NCBI GenBank assembly: GCA_002633005.1
Contig: NMRA01000430.1
Span: forward strand, 208,671-272,670
DNA: 64,000 nucleotides
Source: Phoronis australis
Taxonomy: Eukaryota; Phoronida; Phoronidae
Direction of reading: 5' to 3'
Below are positions 23,098-35,345 of this stretch, piece by piece (position 1 is the first letter of the stretch; every line of letters begins with the position of its first letter). The position numbers and the translations under genes were made by a program. The notes beneath the pieces are model-generated. The model had not been told where the DNA came from, did no database searches, and saw nothing but the letters and a program-made list of their open reading frames with translations.

Positions 23098-23240
23098 TGA
23101 ATTTTCATTAAATTTCTTAAATAGATTTCTATTTGGGAGCGATGACTGATGCCTTTCCATCTTCCGGTGGGTTCGATGACTCCATCTAGTGGCCATTTTT
23201 ATGATGCTTACATTTTGGGCTTGGCGGGAGTAACTAGTCC
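23098..23240. repeat. Dispersed repeat, also at 56398-56541
   Basis: The two copies share GATGAATTTTCATTAAATTT at the start, CCATCTAGTGGCCATTTTTA in the middle and GGGAGTAACTAGT at the end. Similarity stays within about 143 bases, which suggests an element rather than a wider duplication. No inverted termini are obvious. Confidence 0.7.
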
Positions 23241-23596
23241 GCATAGTGGCTTAAAATTTTGCAGACGGTTGTAAATGATGGGTGTCATTCACACACAATA
23301 AGCCTTTTGAAATTGACATACATGGTCAGTTAAAGCAGTTGTGTGTGATCCCTGCTCTTAGTCATACAACTGTCTCAGTAGGAACCATGTAACTAAACAT
23401 AGTTTAACAAAGAGTTTATGGTCCTGGTTGAGTTTTATTACCCAGCGTGGATTCTGAATAATCGAGCCTGGAATGTATAAAAAGCCCTAGAGGCATGGTT
23501 TGATTTGCGGCAAGCTGTGGGTCTTGCAAAGAATGGCTGGCGAAACTTAAATATTATGTTCTGGAGTACTCAGTGTTGGTAATGGCTGGATGTAAC

Positions 23597-23640
23597 TTGC
23601 CCGAATTTTGAGAACCAGTTTTCTCCACTGAATAATGAGC
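23597..23640. mobile_element. Fragment of the fold-back element family
   Basis: It matches 4652-4692 (CCCGAATTTTGAGAACCAGT, then TTTCTCCACT.AATAATG). It lacks the second arm. Confidence 0.55.
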
Positions 23641-25351
23641 TTCCTGGCAGGTTACATCCTACTGTTGCCCTCATGCTAAACTTGTAGTACTTAGATATAT
23701 GAAATAATATGTGGTGTACAATGCACCTTTATTTCCTAGTAGAAAATACAAAAAATAACTTTCGAGCATATCACCTCTTGGTCATGGGGCATCAAAAGTT
23801 GTAAGACTGACCTTTGCTGAGCCGATACAACTTGGAGTTTAATTTGCACTTAGGGGTCATTGTGCAACACATTGCTTTTTCATTTTAGATCTATATCTCC
23901 GTTTTGAGGAATTTTATTTACGCCTAAGTTTCTTGGTTTTTGCTTTGTCTACAAGTCCATCTTTCCTGAGATTGTATTTTATGTCACTTAATCCATTGTT
24001 ACGTCATAATAAACGACTATTTTCGCCAAGCTTCTGTCATCTCGAAAAGAAGTATGCCGTTCATTGGTTTGATAATATTTATAAAACCTGAAAGGACCAA
24101 TTAGCATGTACATTACAACAACATCTTCAGTGTCTTGTCTGACTGAAGTTCTGCATTCCGAAAGGTCGCGAACCTTATTTGTTTTACGGGGTTCGATTTG
24201 CTTTTTACTGGTAAAAGAAAGCTGGCGTCTTATTAATTTCAAAGTAAACTTAAATAAATTCACACGGAAGTGTCTGAATGTCTGAACAATTATTTCGAGG
24301 ACAGACGACTTCAATTGATTATGAAAGATGGTGTATTCCAAAATCACCAGTTAAGCACATGGCAGAATTGCGGCACAATTTGAGCTGCACTACACCTGTA
24401 TTTCGATGGTGAGCCAGATCATCAAGTAAACTTACACTTCAGTCATGTTGTCAATGATAGTGGTTTTTCAGTTGAGACTTGGTCTTGATTTACTCTTTAC
24501 CTGAATCCAGCTGAGCGAAGTATATCACTTTTAAACTTGTCATTTTAAAACACAGCGCTATCACGTGTTATCACTAGTGCACATGCTAAAATGATCCTCA
24601 AAAGTTGTCATTCTATGGCAGATCGACATTAGAAAGAAAACAGTGGGAAGTACAAAAATCACAAAAGAATTGCTAGACTCTATACAGACAATGATAAACA
24701 CTCTACGCAACAGAGGTGGAAGAGGTCGAAAGGGCGCTGGAAAAGTCTAGTTGAAGGGGGCTCCATTCAAAACGGCCAACAGCGACTGACGAAGAAGTGA
24801 TGATTGCAGACTATGAAGTCTGGGTTGCGATAGCAACGCCTCACAAATGCAGCTCACCTCTGTACATGTCCAGGTAAACATTTGAATCGTTGCTGTTAGA
24901 TGTAATTAGATTACAAAGCTCTGACTGATTTCAATTATTTCTACTCAATACTTTTTAAAGTTATCGACAACACTAGATTAAACCTCAAAACCACATTTTC
25001 GTTCATTCAATACTTTTACATTTTTTCTATTTCACAACACAGCATTGCTTGGCGCGACATTACTCCCTGTGTCAAAGTGGGAAATGCGACGATCGAGTTG
25101 GAGTAGATGCCAGACCTCATGTTTCACCATATAGTTGAGTCGAAAAATGGCCCCCGTGCACCCCCCGGACTTCAACTTTTAAGTTGCATTTTTGCAAAGA
25201 AAAATATGTGTGGAAATCAAGAAAGATGTTAACAAGCCGAAAAAGTGTCCCACGTGCGTTTTTATGCAAATTGATGCCGCCATTACCGATTTTTTGTTAT
25301 TTGAAGATATCTCACTTTCTTGTTCTTGTAAATGAACAAATCAAGTGTCAA
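23641..25351. other. Intergenic, no gene recognised
   Basis: A minus-strand frame of 119 codons (23988-24347) has no recognisable domain. Its composition (Lys, Thr, Ile, Phe-rich) looks like chance AT-rich translation. Nothing else could be supported. Confidence 0.5.
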
Positions 25352-26005
25352 AACCGATATTTTGAGGGTCAAGCATTACTATGTAATAATTTTCTTCCTA
25401 ATCTATTAAATCTAACTTGTATTATACGGTTACTAACAATCAATAATACACTGAAAGTTTACATAAGCCAATATAAACACTGAATGTGCAACTTTATGGT
25501 TTATATAATCAGCTCTTTAACGAGCCAAATTTCAACAAATGTCAAGGAAAAAAGCGGGGAAATAGCTAGAAATATGGACAATCATTAGGTGTTGATGTCA
25601 CTGATTACATGTTCTAACACTCCATGTCACTTTCATTGCTTTCCGTAAAACTTCCTTACAACCCCCCCCCCCCCCCTTTCNAACCGATATTTTGAGGGTC
25701 AAGCATTACTATGTAATAATTTTCTTCCTAATCTATTAAATCTAACTTGTATTATACGGTTACTAACAATCAATAATACACTGAAAGTTTACATAAGCCA
25801 ATATAAACACTGAATGTGCAACTTTATGGTTTATATAATCAGCTCTTTAACGAGCCAAATTTCAACAAATGTCAAGGAAAAAAGCGGGGAAATAGCTAGA
25901 AATATGGACAATCATTAGGTGTTGATGTCACTGATTACATGTTCTAACACTCCATGTCACTTTCATTGCTTTCCGTAAAACTTCCTTACAACCCCCCCCC
26001 CCCCA
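25352..26005. repeat. Perfect 0.33-kb tandem copy joined at a single N after poly-C
   Basis: Bases 25352-25680 recur from 25682 with no difference that I can see until the poly-C run. The N at 25681 follows about 16 C residues. This is an unmerged contig overlap at a homopolymer, not biology. Confidence 0.92.
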
Positions 26006-27390
26006 CTTTCCTCTTCTGTGTCCACTTCACAAACATTGGTGAGCAAGAAATCAATCAGTAAGTTTGGTAAGATAGGACAACACGACCACACAGGTTGTAA
26101 TACTCTTCCATCAGTCCACATCCTCACTTGTCCTTCGTCACAAGGTTTTGGCTTCTCATTTATGGGTTCGCAAGCACGCTTGTACAAGGTGATAAGGTGA
26201 TTTACTCGTTGGATGAGAGGTTTCTGTTCAGACTGGCACGAGGTAAGTAGAGCATTATCATTCTTGGAGTTGTGAGGAATTCATCGTCATCAACCCTTTG
26301 ACGTAACATCTTGGCACGAGTAGTACGTATCTATCGATGACTCACGGCTCTGACCGTACGTGAGGCAGTATAATTCTTTCAACTTACCTCCCAATCAACG
26401 TCACGTTGCCTGAATGCACGTTGAAATTTTTTATTCTTTTCTAGCTTTTTAAGGGGGCCAACATTTTCTTTACGTTTAAACGCACTGGTGCAATCCTCTC
26501 CAGTGTATACATAAAATCCAAGTAGAGCCTCACAGTAGTATTTTCCCAAGGAGTTTACTAGGTCGGAGAGATTCAGTAGTCGCCCCAGACAAAACGATAT
26601 ACCTCACACGCTTGTGGAGAATGAAATGAAAATTTAAATAAAAAGACGTCACTTAATACGTTAATTTATCTTATCTCAGCTATTATTACCTTTCCTTGTG
26701 AAGATTGCTGCCATACTTGGTTTCAGGTTTGCTGCACAAAATGCATTCATGGGAAAACGAGCACGATGGTGCACGGTATTGATAGTTTATCGGGCGAATG
26801 GTGCACCTGAGAGCTTCGTGCCTCTGGGCTTTCAGTGTTTCTCAAGCGGTGAAATTTGGCAGTGAAGTGTTAATAGGTTTGTCTGTGATAACACATTTTC
26901 TAATTCACTCGGAAGAACAGAAGGAATCTGACCACGCACGGACTGCATTCAATGAGGAAGATCATATGGCTGTTGGAGACGTTTGTCCCGAATTTCATGA
27001 CGCTGTTGCAGTTTTTCGCTTGCTGTTCCTTTGACATTGCTTAAGATTGTAAAGTCACCATGTTCATTTATAGATTCTTGTTTCCTTACATGGATGATTT
27101 GTGCATTTTCTTGGATAGCTGCCTTAATTTCGAATGCAGTCCAAATTTCCCTGTCCTCAGCATTGGATTCGCACTGATTGACATACATGTCAGCAGCCCA
27201 TTGGTATATTTTGATGTTAGTTTGTATTCAAGGTGTGTTTTACTTCTAAAGTTTTGGACTGCAATATCACAATTTGTTTTCATGGATGGGTCAACATCAG
27301 TCCTGAATTTGGATACAAATAGAAGATTTTCATGCCTCACACTGTACTTCTGTTCCATGTTGAGGGTTTTATACCTGTACCATGTATAAA
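25990..27390 (-). pseudogene. Degenerate repeat-associated protein with a TGEDCTSAF motif
   Basis: Reading the minus strand from 26590 gives VNSLGKYYCEALLGFYVYTG, then EDCTSAFKRKENVGPLKKLE. After frame changes, YGQSRESSID, QRVNHLITLYKRACEPINEK and GRVLQPVWSCCPILPNLLID follow to about 25990. This order matches a family of uncharacterised proteins, common in marine invertebrate genomes, with an xxTGxDxxSAFxGxGKxxxLK core. That core resembles the H3TH turn of FEN1/PIN-like nucleases, which is inference. Minus frames at 26949-27358 may be its upstream part. Stops and shifts make it a pseudogene. Confidence 0.5.
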
Positions 27391-27569
27391 ATAGCTTGCA
27401 TCACTTACTTGAAGTCCTAATGAAATGTTTGACCCACCAAATATATGTCCAGGCACTTAGTACTGTCAGTTACATGAAATAGTTGGCAACATATTGCGAA
27501 GTAACGCAAAATCGGTAATGGAAATGCTGTTGTAGATTGGATCTTAACTGCCCAAAATAATCTGAAAAA

Positions 27570-29760
27570 TTGTGTATCGTTTTCTGTACTAAGACTTCTG
27601 ACATTATTGATATGTTAGATATCCACGCATTGATTGGGCCAAGATGTAAAGCCCCAGATCATTCTGTTCTTGTTTTAAAGTTTAAAATCCCCTCGCCTGG
27701 TATATGTTTACCGGTACCTGTTATCGACAGGCCATTACAGGGGCGGATCCTGGATTTTGAGTTAAGGGGTGGGGGGGCAGGGCACAGGAATAACCAGAAT
27801 TTCGCCACATGCACACGCCCATTCTAAAAAAGCGGTAAACGGGGTTTGTTAAAGGCCTATGCATTGTGCATTCGCCCCCAAGCCCCCCCTGGGTGCGCGC
27901 ATGCAATTCGCAACCCCAACTGTCAAATGCTATCTGAGAGAATTTTAGGAGGGAGCATGGCCCCCTTGGCCCCCCTAAATCCGCCACTGCATTAGATTCA
28001 AATACTCTTTCGAAAATAGTAAATATGACAACTCCAATATCCCGGCAGAATTTAGTAATGACGTGCATTTAATTAAGAAATTTGTGTTTAATTGATTCAT
28101 TATTGTTATCTTATGAACCTCAGAATCAACTTGATATATTGTATCAGTCATTTATATGCGTTTACTGCGAAGCGATACCGAAGCTGGTTTACTGTAAAAC
28201 AACACGTGAGGCTGAGATAAAAGGTCACATATATAACAACAAACTAAACTACTACAGATATGGATAATTACAAAAGTTATATAATATGTTGAGCTGTAAA
28301 AGTGGGTGACAATCTGCCACAGATGCAGAAGAGGGTTGCATCCGCCCACATTAAGGAAATGGATTCCTTGCTGGATTACAAGGATTATTATCCGAGTAGC
28401 TAACTAAGAACGTATTTTAAAAGGAACCAGTCTTATTGGAATTCGGAACTTAGCGATTTGTGGAAAATTAAAGTACATTGAAAAACAACTTTCAAGATGT
28501 CAAAGAGGACGCGGGAATTGGTCACATTACTAACAATTATTTCTGTTTACTCAATATAAATTTGACTGAAAACTCAAATGCGGGAAACGTTCATACCAGT
28601 TGAAGGTTCAGATTGAAATTCAAAAACTGTATACTAAAAATCCTAAGGATTTCTGGGAATTTAAAAAAACTGGGACCAAATCAGTTTAGCGAATTTCCCC
28701 TGGAAGTCTTGGATTCAAGTAATAAAATACACTCTGATAAAAATTTTGTTCTAAATAAATGGAAAAAGGATTATTTAAACGCTGTTCTGAACTGTTTGAT
28801 GACGGATTTTATTTGGAAACCTTAAATTTGCGCAAGCAGCTAGAAAATGATTGTTCTTATATAATTGCTCATGGCTTAAATTGTGAAATCTCTATTGATG
28901 ACGTCAGAAATGTTATTATGAAAACAAAGAATAACAAAGCCGTCGGCTATGACTATATCTTATGAGGTGTTAAGATTCGAAATTATTTCTGTTTTTCTAA
29001 CTCAGTTATTTAATGAACTACCGTGGGATTAGTCTGCTTTCAAATTTTTATAAACTCTTCAGTACTGTACTGAATAATAGAATTATGGGTTTCTGTGAAC
29101 AGAACAATATTTTAGTTGACGAGCAAACCGGTTTTCGAAGCCAACGGTCCTGTATTGATCACTTATATGTCCTGTCATCAATTACTCGAACAAGAAAGTC
29201 GTCCAACTTTTCTACATTTGTGACATTTCTGAACATGAAAAAAAGCTTTTGACTGGACAAACCATGAACTTCTGTTTTATAAATTACAGCAAAATAATGT
29301 GGGTAGAATGTATGATTCAATTCGTATGGTTTACAGAAGTCCGATGAGCTATATCTGATTAGTTGACATTCCGTATAGTGGTTGGTTCACTCCTGAAAAT
29401 GGTGTCCGTCAGGGAACGTATTATCACCGGGTTTCTTTGCCTTATATATAAATGACTTAGCTCTGGAAATTGAACAATTGGGTTAAGGTGTCAAATGTGG
29501 CCCAAGCAATATTTCAGTTCCTCATTATGCCGACAATATTGCACTTCTGTCTGTAAATGAAAATGACATGCAAGATATGTTGAAGGTTTTAAATAACTGA
29601 TGTAAAAATTGGAGAATGGTTGTAAACATGGCAAAAGCTAACGTTGTCCATTTTCGAGCTAAGTCTATGCCTAGAAGTAACTTAACTTGGTTTCCTGAAC
29701 AACAAAGTTGCAATATAAACATGCTTGGCTGCTTTGGCGCGTTGTGCATCAAGATGTTTA
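27570..29760 (+). mobile_element. Broken LINE: endonuclease end and reverse transcriptase
   Basis: Segments in order are: an endonuclease-like end, IGPRCKAPDHSVLVLKFKI (27637-27693); YWNSELSDLWKIK (about 28437-28475); LKKLGPNQFSEFPLEVLD (28666-28719); NKAVGYDYIL; YRGISLLSNFYKLFSTVLNN (from about 29016); EQTGFRSQRSCIDHLYVLSS; WTNHELLFYKLQQNNVGRMY; ENGVRQG; YADNIALL; and MAKANVVHFRAKS. This is the usual LINE order. Stops and frameshifts are many, and YADD reads YADN, so it is inactive. A hAT-like MITE at 27738-27989 lies inside. The clade is not assigned. Confidence 0.82.
27738..27989. mobile_element. hAT-like MITE, CAGGGGCGGATCC type
   Basis: The left terminus CAGGGGCGGATCC is mirrored by AAATCCGCCACTG at the right end. 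A second element with the same ends lies at 58091-58245, and a lone right end at about 31690-31712. The CAGnGGCGGAT terminus is common among non-autonomous hAT elements. A clean 8-bp target duplication is not visible. Confidence 0.65.
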
Positions 29761-30418
29761 TGGAAAGTGGAACTTACGGCCAACAGTGATACGGTTTAGT
29801 CTGGCCACAAGACGCTCCTCCACTTCTATGGTGTAGCAGAGTTTATGCATAAAGTGATATCATCAGTCGACACCAACATAATCAAACTTCTCAGTTTAAG
29901 AGAGATCGTTACAAGCAAATGACATTAATTAAATTTACCCATGTTTGCACACGCGTGATTTAACTCAAACCAATGCATTTCTTCAATGATTGCAAGATAA
30001 CCCTAATCTTTCCATGACTGTAGTTCGCATACATAATTTCATAGCCATCTGTGTAACAGTGCAAGCTGTATTTGCCGTCCAAATCATGAACATATCGTTT
30101 ATAAATATTTTAAATAACAGAATTCCAAAAATATGGGTATATCCTTATATCACTACGAGCAGAGAACAATTACTGAAGTGAACATGTCTATGATTCATCC
30201 GGGCCACTTATATAGTCAAATGTTTGGTAGTTCAACTTCACGTACTTGAAGTGATAACCTGGGTATAAATGTCTATTAGCATTACAGGAAATTAAAACGT
30301 GCGCTTTGTTTTTTCAAACTGGTTGTGAAGGAGCATTGGTTTGATGAGTAATTCAGTCAACTCCATCGAGGTTTCGACAAATAAACAACTGCTCCCAAGA
30401 CGTGGTGATTGATTGACT
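29761..30418. other. No gene recognised
   Basis: It follows the LINE reverse transcriptase and may be its decayed 3' part. No conserved motif was found. Confidence 0.5.
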
Positions 30419-30972
30419 GGTTGGCTAATTACAATCTTAATCCATTAACAACTACAACAATACACGTAATTGAAACAATACGCTATTGCTCACTTTCGCG
30501 TGTTTCTAATCTCTTGAATGACGCCAATACCTCTGCTGATAAGCAATATTCTTCAAGCTTGAGTTCCACTAGTCAAGGTATATTCATCTTTGCAAATGTA
30601 TGCAATAGAAAATGTTGCGACTCTAAACTCGAATTAACATAGCGTTTTTGTAATGTGTTGTACCTCCTTTTAAATATGAATTGTTCCTCGAATTCTGAAA
30701 AACTGCCTTGCGAGGCTCACAAAAGTGCATATTTATTAATTCTAATGTACCACATATGCCCATTAACATAGCAATCTAATTTACTCTCATGTGGTTTGCT
30801 AGTAATCACTAATTAAAAACAGTGCGTTTGATGCCCCCCCTTGGCTGCCGTAAAAAATAAAACAGTAAAAGCGAAGGGAAATGTTGAGTTTATTAATTAA
30901 CCCCGGTAATTAAAATTATACGGATGAAAAAAATTTAAATGTGTGCAGTTTTAGTGTGGGGGGGGGGGGGGG

Positions 30973-30991
30973 NNNNNNNNNNNNNNNNNNN
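30973..30991. other. Assembly gap (19 N) after poly-G
   Basis: About 16 G residues precede the gap, so sequencing or assembly failed at a homopolymer. Confidence 0.98.
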
Positions 30992-31385
30992 CTACGACTC
31001 AGTTTCCGTCGTCTGCTCCACTGTGCATTGAAGAAAATTTACTTCATTTTTTAAAGAAAATGGAACCTGAGTGACGATGAAAAAACAGAAGCTGCTGGTA
31101 AGATGGGAATTTTAATCGAAGCCTTAGTGAATCACTCAGAAACTCGCAGTACTCTCTTTATCAAACCTTATGTTAAGACGATTTCCAAAGCAATCCCGTC
31201 ATTATTACCAACACGAAAAACGGATTTGGTCTTTTGGACATTTTAAGACTATTTTAAATACGACAAATTTGTTAAGAATCGGTGGCACAAAACGTGTAAT
31301 AAGCATTACAAAAAGAAGTAGGTTTCGCGCGCAAACGCTGTGGACCATAAACAAGTAGGTCTCTTAGTATAACATTAGTAGTTAA

Positions 31386-31460
31386 ATCGTGGTGCTGCAG
31401 TGGTAACGCACGTGAGCTCTATGCGCAAGGTCGTGAGTTCGAGTCTTTGGTACTTGCAGT
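31386..31460 (+). mobile_element. tRNA-derived SINE head (degenerate)
   Basis: GTGGTGCTGCAGTGGTAACG resembles an A box, and GAGTTCGAGTC a B box 30 bases later. Flanking stems do not pair fully. A poly-T tract follows at 31487-31501. Confidence 0.5.
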
Positions 31461-31734
31461 TTTTCCTGTTTGACACGTTCTTCGTGTTTTTTTTTTTTTT
31501 TGGTCTTTTTTTCTTGGATAATACTTCAGGAATCAAGGAAAATACTTGATTTTTAGAGGTAAAAACAGAAAATTTTCCTGGGCGGGAGGGGGATTGCCCA
31601 CCTCCCGCCATTCGGTGCTATGCGCATCTACAATCGTGCTTCAGTTTGGGCAAATGTTTACAGCCGGACAAAATGTTGCCCCCCCCCTTGTGATATCATA
31701 GATCCGCCACTGTAATACCGAAAAAAAACAAAAT

Positions 31735-32130
31735 GTATGAGTATTGCCTCAGAGCTAGGTCATATCAGAAGTGACCTTGAACTTTGGCCATTTCGGTTGC
31801 TCAGCTGAAACAGGTTGTTAGTGAAAAGTTATTGGGGTCTAGTCAGGTTAGTGGGACTGTATCTAAAATTAGATAGTGTCTTGGTGATATGTGTCTTGTC
31901 CGACGCATATCACCGTTTCTTCCCACAGATGGCGTCTGAAATATTTCGGCCTCTGTGTATTTCCTCTCTTCATTTACTGTAGTACCGTGTGGTCAAGATG
32001 CAATGCAAATTTGGTTTCCTGAAAGCTCAGAAGCAGGCTGCCGGAGTTATTCCCGGTGTGCCTTTTAAGACACTCCATCAATTCCTATGTTTAACAGACT
32101 GCCGGGGTGGTTCCCTGTTGACAAATATTT
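31735..32130 (+). pseudogene. LINE reverse-transcriptase 3' remnant (copy A)
   Basis: Frames give SEKLLG and, after losses, FLKAQKQAAGVIPGVPFKTL. This is the typical end of a CR1/RTE-like reverse transcriptase, where LLKLQKRAARVI-type sequence is common. The better preserved copy B is at 58975-59400. Confidence 0.6.
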
Positions 32131-33126
32131 TGTATAAAGGCGTTTGTGTATGCTGCATTATTGTTTCCAATACTATTACTACTGCCATTGTTTTTTGCGT
32201 TTGCCTCTGTATCTTCAGAGTTCATTAATGTATTTTCATGAAATTTGGCAGATAGGTTTCTACTAAGGAGACGGCAACGTCTTCCTATTTTTGCACAGAC
32301 TTGATGTTTTCTGTGCCAGACCTGGTGGCCATTTAAAAACGTTTGCGTATTTTTTTGACGTCTGCCTCTCAATATGCGAAACCACCCGAAGTGTCATTAC
32401 GAAAATTAAAGGTTGTGTTTCTGATGCGGAGACCCCGGCTGAAGTTGATTTTTGGATGTTTTAACGATGCTGGTGCCTCCTAGGGGCAATTTTGTTTTTT
32501 TTACATTTACCTCTATATCTTAGGAGTTCCGTGGTTTATTTTCATGAAATTTGGTAAATAATTGTGTATTACTGAGACAGCGCCACCTTCTCACTTCGGT
32601 AAGTTTGACGCATTGTGCGCCATCGAACGATCATTGATATGATACTAAAAGCTCCCATAAATGCATACCGTTTGCGGTGCTGTCGTGGGCGCCTTTCACC
32701 GCTCCGCCTTAAGCTTGTTCTATTATTGATTGTTGGTTTTTCCTTACTTTGTCCACTGACTTTGATTGTGGATTGATGGATTGACATGTATGTGTGTACA
32801 GAATTACAATTTTACATGTCAGTATACCAAAGGTTCACTACTCCAAAGGGAGAAGCATTTACAGATGCCAGTTAGGAACTGCAATGAGGTGTTTAATACT
32901 AGGCATATCAGTAGTAGTATTACTATCATAATTAGCAAACACTGTAATGTAATATAATGTATTGATGTTGGTACCCGTGTGTATGGTCTGACGGGGTAAT
33001 TGTTGATCTATAACTCATTCGTCATTGCCGCCTTAAAAGCTCACTTAATCTAATCGGTTGTTAGTTCTCTACCAGAGTAGTCCGGGCTCAGCATCTGAGA
33101 TCTGATAGAAGTTTGAAGTGTCACTA

Positions 33127-34275
33127 ATGGCTGTGAACGCGAGTAACTTAACCGACTACAGCTTGTATGCTGCTTACGGAGAAGTTTGGTGGGCGAGCTG
33201 CAGAACGGCGGCTGTGTTTTATGGAACAATATCGTCGTTAGCGTGCTTGCTCAACGTTGTAGCTCTCGGAGTTATTTTGTGTTCCAAGATGTCGGAGGCT
33301 GCTACATTTTACCTCATTAATCTAGTCATCGTCGACTTGATAACGCCAGCTTTACAAATCACTCTTGTTATAAAGGACCCTGATTGTTACGATACTTACA
33401 GATCCATGTTTTTTAATGATTCAAATCGTACAATTGATAAGGTGTTTCCGTCGCTGAGTCAATGTCTGCAATCTGTTGCTTTTTACGGATACTTGCTGAA
33501 CGCCATGTTAATGACCTTGGATAGGTTTGTTGCTACCTGGAAGCCGTTTTCTTACCAGCGTCTCGTCACCAAAAGGCGCGTCGCGCTTAGTATCGTGTGC
33601 GTTTGGTTTCTGTCCGTCGTCATGGGTTTCTTGCCTTATATAATCAGTTTGGCATCCCTTGAGCAACTAAAGACATCTCGTTATACTCATAACATGACGT
33701 TAATGGAGGCGTTCTTTACTGATGTGGACACTAATGTAAAAACAAGCTTAGAAGTTTTGTTTTTTACTGCTTGTGTAATATTTTGCTGGATACTGTTTGT
33801 ATATGTCGTAATATTTCGTGCCATCAGACGTCACCACAAGTTCTTGCAACTCACTCATCAGCAGAGCAAAGGTATATTGAAGGGGGCACTCACTTCCTCT
33901 TTAATCGTGGGCTCTTATGCATTGTGTTGGCTGCCGTTCGGTATTACGTTTATCGTGCTCAGCTACTCCAAAACGAGTGATATTGACGTTAAGACATATG
34001 CCACACTGATTCAGTGGAAGGATGCCAATTATGGGCTCGTCCTACTGAATTCTGTGTGCGATCCTATCATTTATATTATGATAAATACAAAATTCAGATC
34101 ATCTCTCGTGAGAAGGCTGAAGGTGTGTGGTTGTGACTGTCAGCGACGAGCCAACAGACGGCGCTCTTCCTCCAGTAACAAACTAACGCTCTCGACATCA
34201 TCTGGCCATGGTAGACGGCAGCAGACGCGCTCAGCTGATTTAGTTACCGCGGAACAGTGTGAAGAGATGTTGTAA
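33127..34275 (+). CDS. Intronless class A (rhodopsin-like) GPCR, copy 1, 382 residues
   Basis: The single frame has seven hydrophobic segments. It begins at ATG 33127; the frame is open to a GTG three codons earlier, but GTG is not a likely animal start. Seen motifs: NAS and NLT glycosylation sites at the N terminus, NLVIVDL in TM2 (Asp 2.50), DRF in place of DRY after TM3, W in VCVWFLSVV (TM4), CWLPF in TM6 and NSVCDPIIY in TM7. CGCDC next to the membrane could be palmitoylated, and a basic, Ser-rich tail follows. There is no Cys at 3.25 and no Pro at 5.50. Lacking these and having DPxIY recalls the melanocortin/EDG/cannabinoid/adenosine group. Its ligand is unknown. Confidence 0.9.
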   Translation: MAVNASNLTDYSLYAAYGEVWWASCRTAAVFYGTISSLACLLNVVALGVILCSKMSEAATFYLINLVIVDLITPALQITLVIKDPDCYDTYRSMFFNDSNRTIDKVFPSLSQCLQSVAFYGYLLNAMLMTLDRFVATWKPFSYQRLVTKRRVALSIVCVWFLSVVMGFLPYIISLASLEQLKTSRYTHNMTLMEAFFTDVDTNVKTSLEVLFFTACVIFCWILFVYVVIFRAIRRHHKFLQLTHQQSKGILKGALTSSLIVGSYALCWLPFGITFIVLSYSKTSDIDVKTYATLIQWKDANYGLVLLNSVCDPIIYIMINTKFRSSLVRRLKVCGCDCQRRANRRRSSSSNKLTLSTSSGHGRRQQTRSADLVTAEQCEEML

Positions 34276-35160
34276 GAATTCGCATCAGCGGTCTCAAGGC
34301 AAACAACCTTTTCCGTTGAACCTGGACCGTTGAACACTAAGGCCTACCAAAGAGCGCTACCCTGGAAGGGGAATCCTTGCCATCCGGACTTGCCTCTCTG
34401 TAAAAAAAATGTCCATACCCCTAGTAGCTTACTCACAAATCCCGTTTTAAGCAACCTGAAACTCCTATCCGTTGTAAGTGAACATCTACATGTTTGTTGT
34501 TCAACTTCCATGGTAAAAGTTTCCAGTGAGTTATTGCGATGCGTGACTGAGTAGTGCATGGAGATGAGGGTTCTACTGTTCGTGGTAAGGTTTTCATTAC
34601 TACCCGTGCATATAATTATGATGAAATAATTCATAGCTAACTAATATAGTAATCATCTAGAAATTACCTTTGTGTTTAATATCTACTTTTTTACCAGCTC
34701 AAATATTTGCACAACTAGAAGTAATGAAATTTAAAATGACATTAACACTGGTATCGAGGTTTTAATTACTCAATATAACACTTATTTAGATTACTATGTT
34801 ATTTTGATGGAAATAACGTCATAGAAAATTGACTCATTATGCATAAAACTCTAATTACAAACGAGTTTGGTCCCTGGTAAATAATTGCACATGATTTGAT
34901 ATCATGTTATTTTGTAAACAATTCAGTTCATAAAGCATTTACGGGACTACTAGCTAACTCTGTATTGACTGTACATGTCACCTTGGTTTTGGACTGAAAG
35001 TAAACAAAATACAAGCACGTTAATCAACGGAGTAAATGTGAAGATGACAACATTAGCTTGGATGATCAAGTTTGTATTTATGATCGAAAAAACTACGTAC
35101 TACGCTCCACAAGCTCGTTACCAAAGATGAAAAGAAGACCGAGGTTGGCGAAATAATGTC
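34276..35160. other. Downstream of GPCR 1, no gene recognised
   Basis: The sequence is shared with 61662-62450 of copy B and is AT-rich. No polyadenylation signal can be singled out. Confidence 0.5.
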
Positions 35161-35218
35161 ATTTATACTACAATATTAACCTCGAATGGCAGATACAACC
35201 GCGTAATAACCCATAAAG

Positions 35219-35345
35219 TTATCTCACTAGTGGGATAACATTTTGGCGTGAAACCGAGGCCGGATTCGTACCCGGGCCTCAAGAGTTTCGAGTCGCCGAC
35301 TTTACCACTACACCACTCAGCAGCGGCTGACGTCATCGAACGTGA
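35219..35345 (-). mobile_element. tRNA-derived SINE or tRNA pseudogene
   Basis: On the minus strand GAGTGGTGTAGTGGTAAAG (A box) is followed by GGGTACGAATCC (B box) with a short paired T stem. The acceptor stem is not formed. It lies in the roughly 0.9-kb insertion specific to duplication copy A. A 22-base palindrome (GTTATCTCACTAGTGGGATA plus AC) follows at 35219-35240. Confidence 0.6.

Noticed and set aside
23988-24347. 119-codon minus-strand gene
   Set aside because: No domain, no homologous copy in the window and AT-driven composition.
33118-33126. Upstream GTG start for GPCR 1
   Set aside because: Animal nuclear genes rarely use GTG. The ATG at 33127 aligns with the start of GPCR 2.
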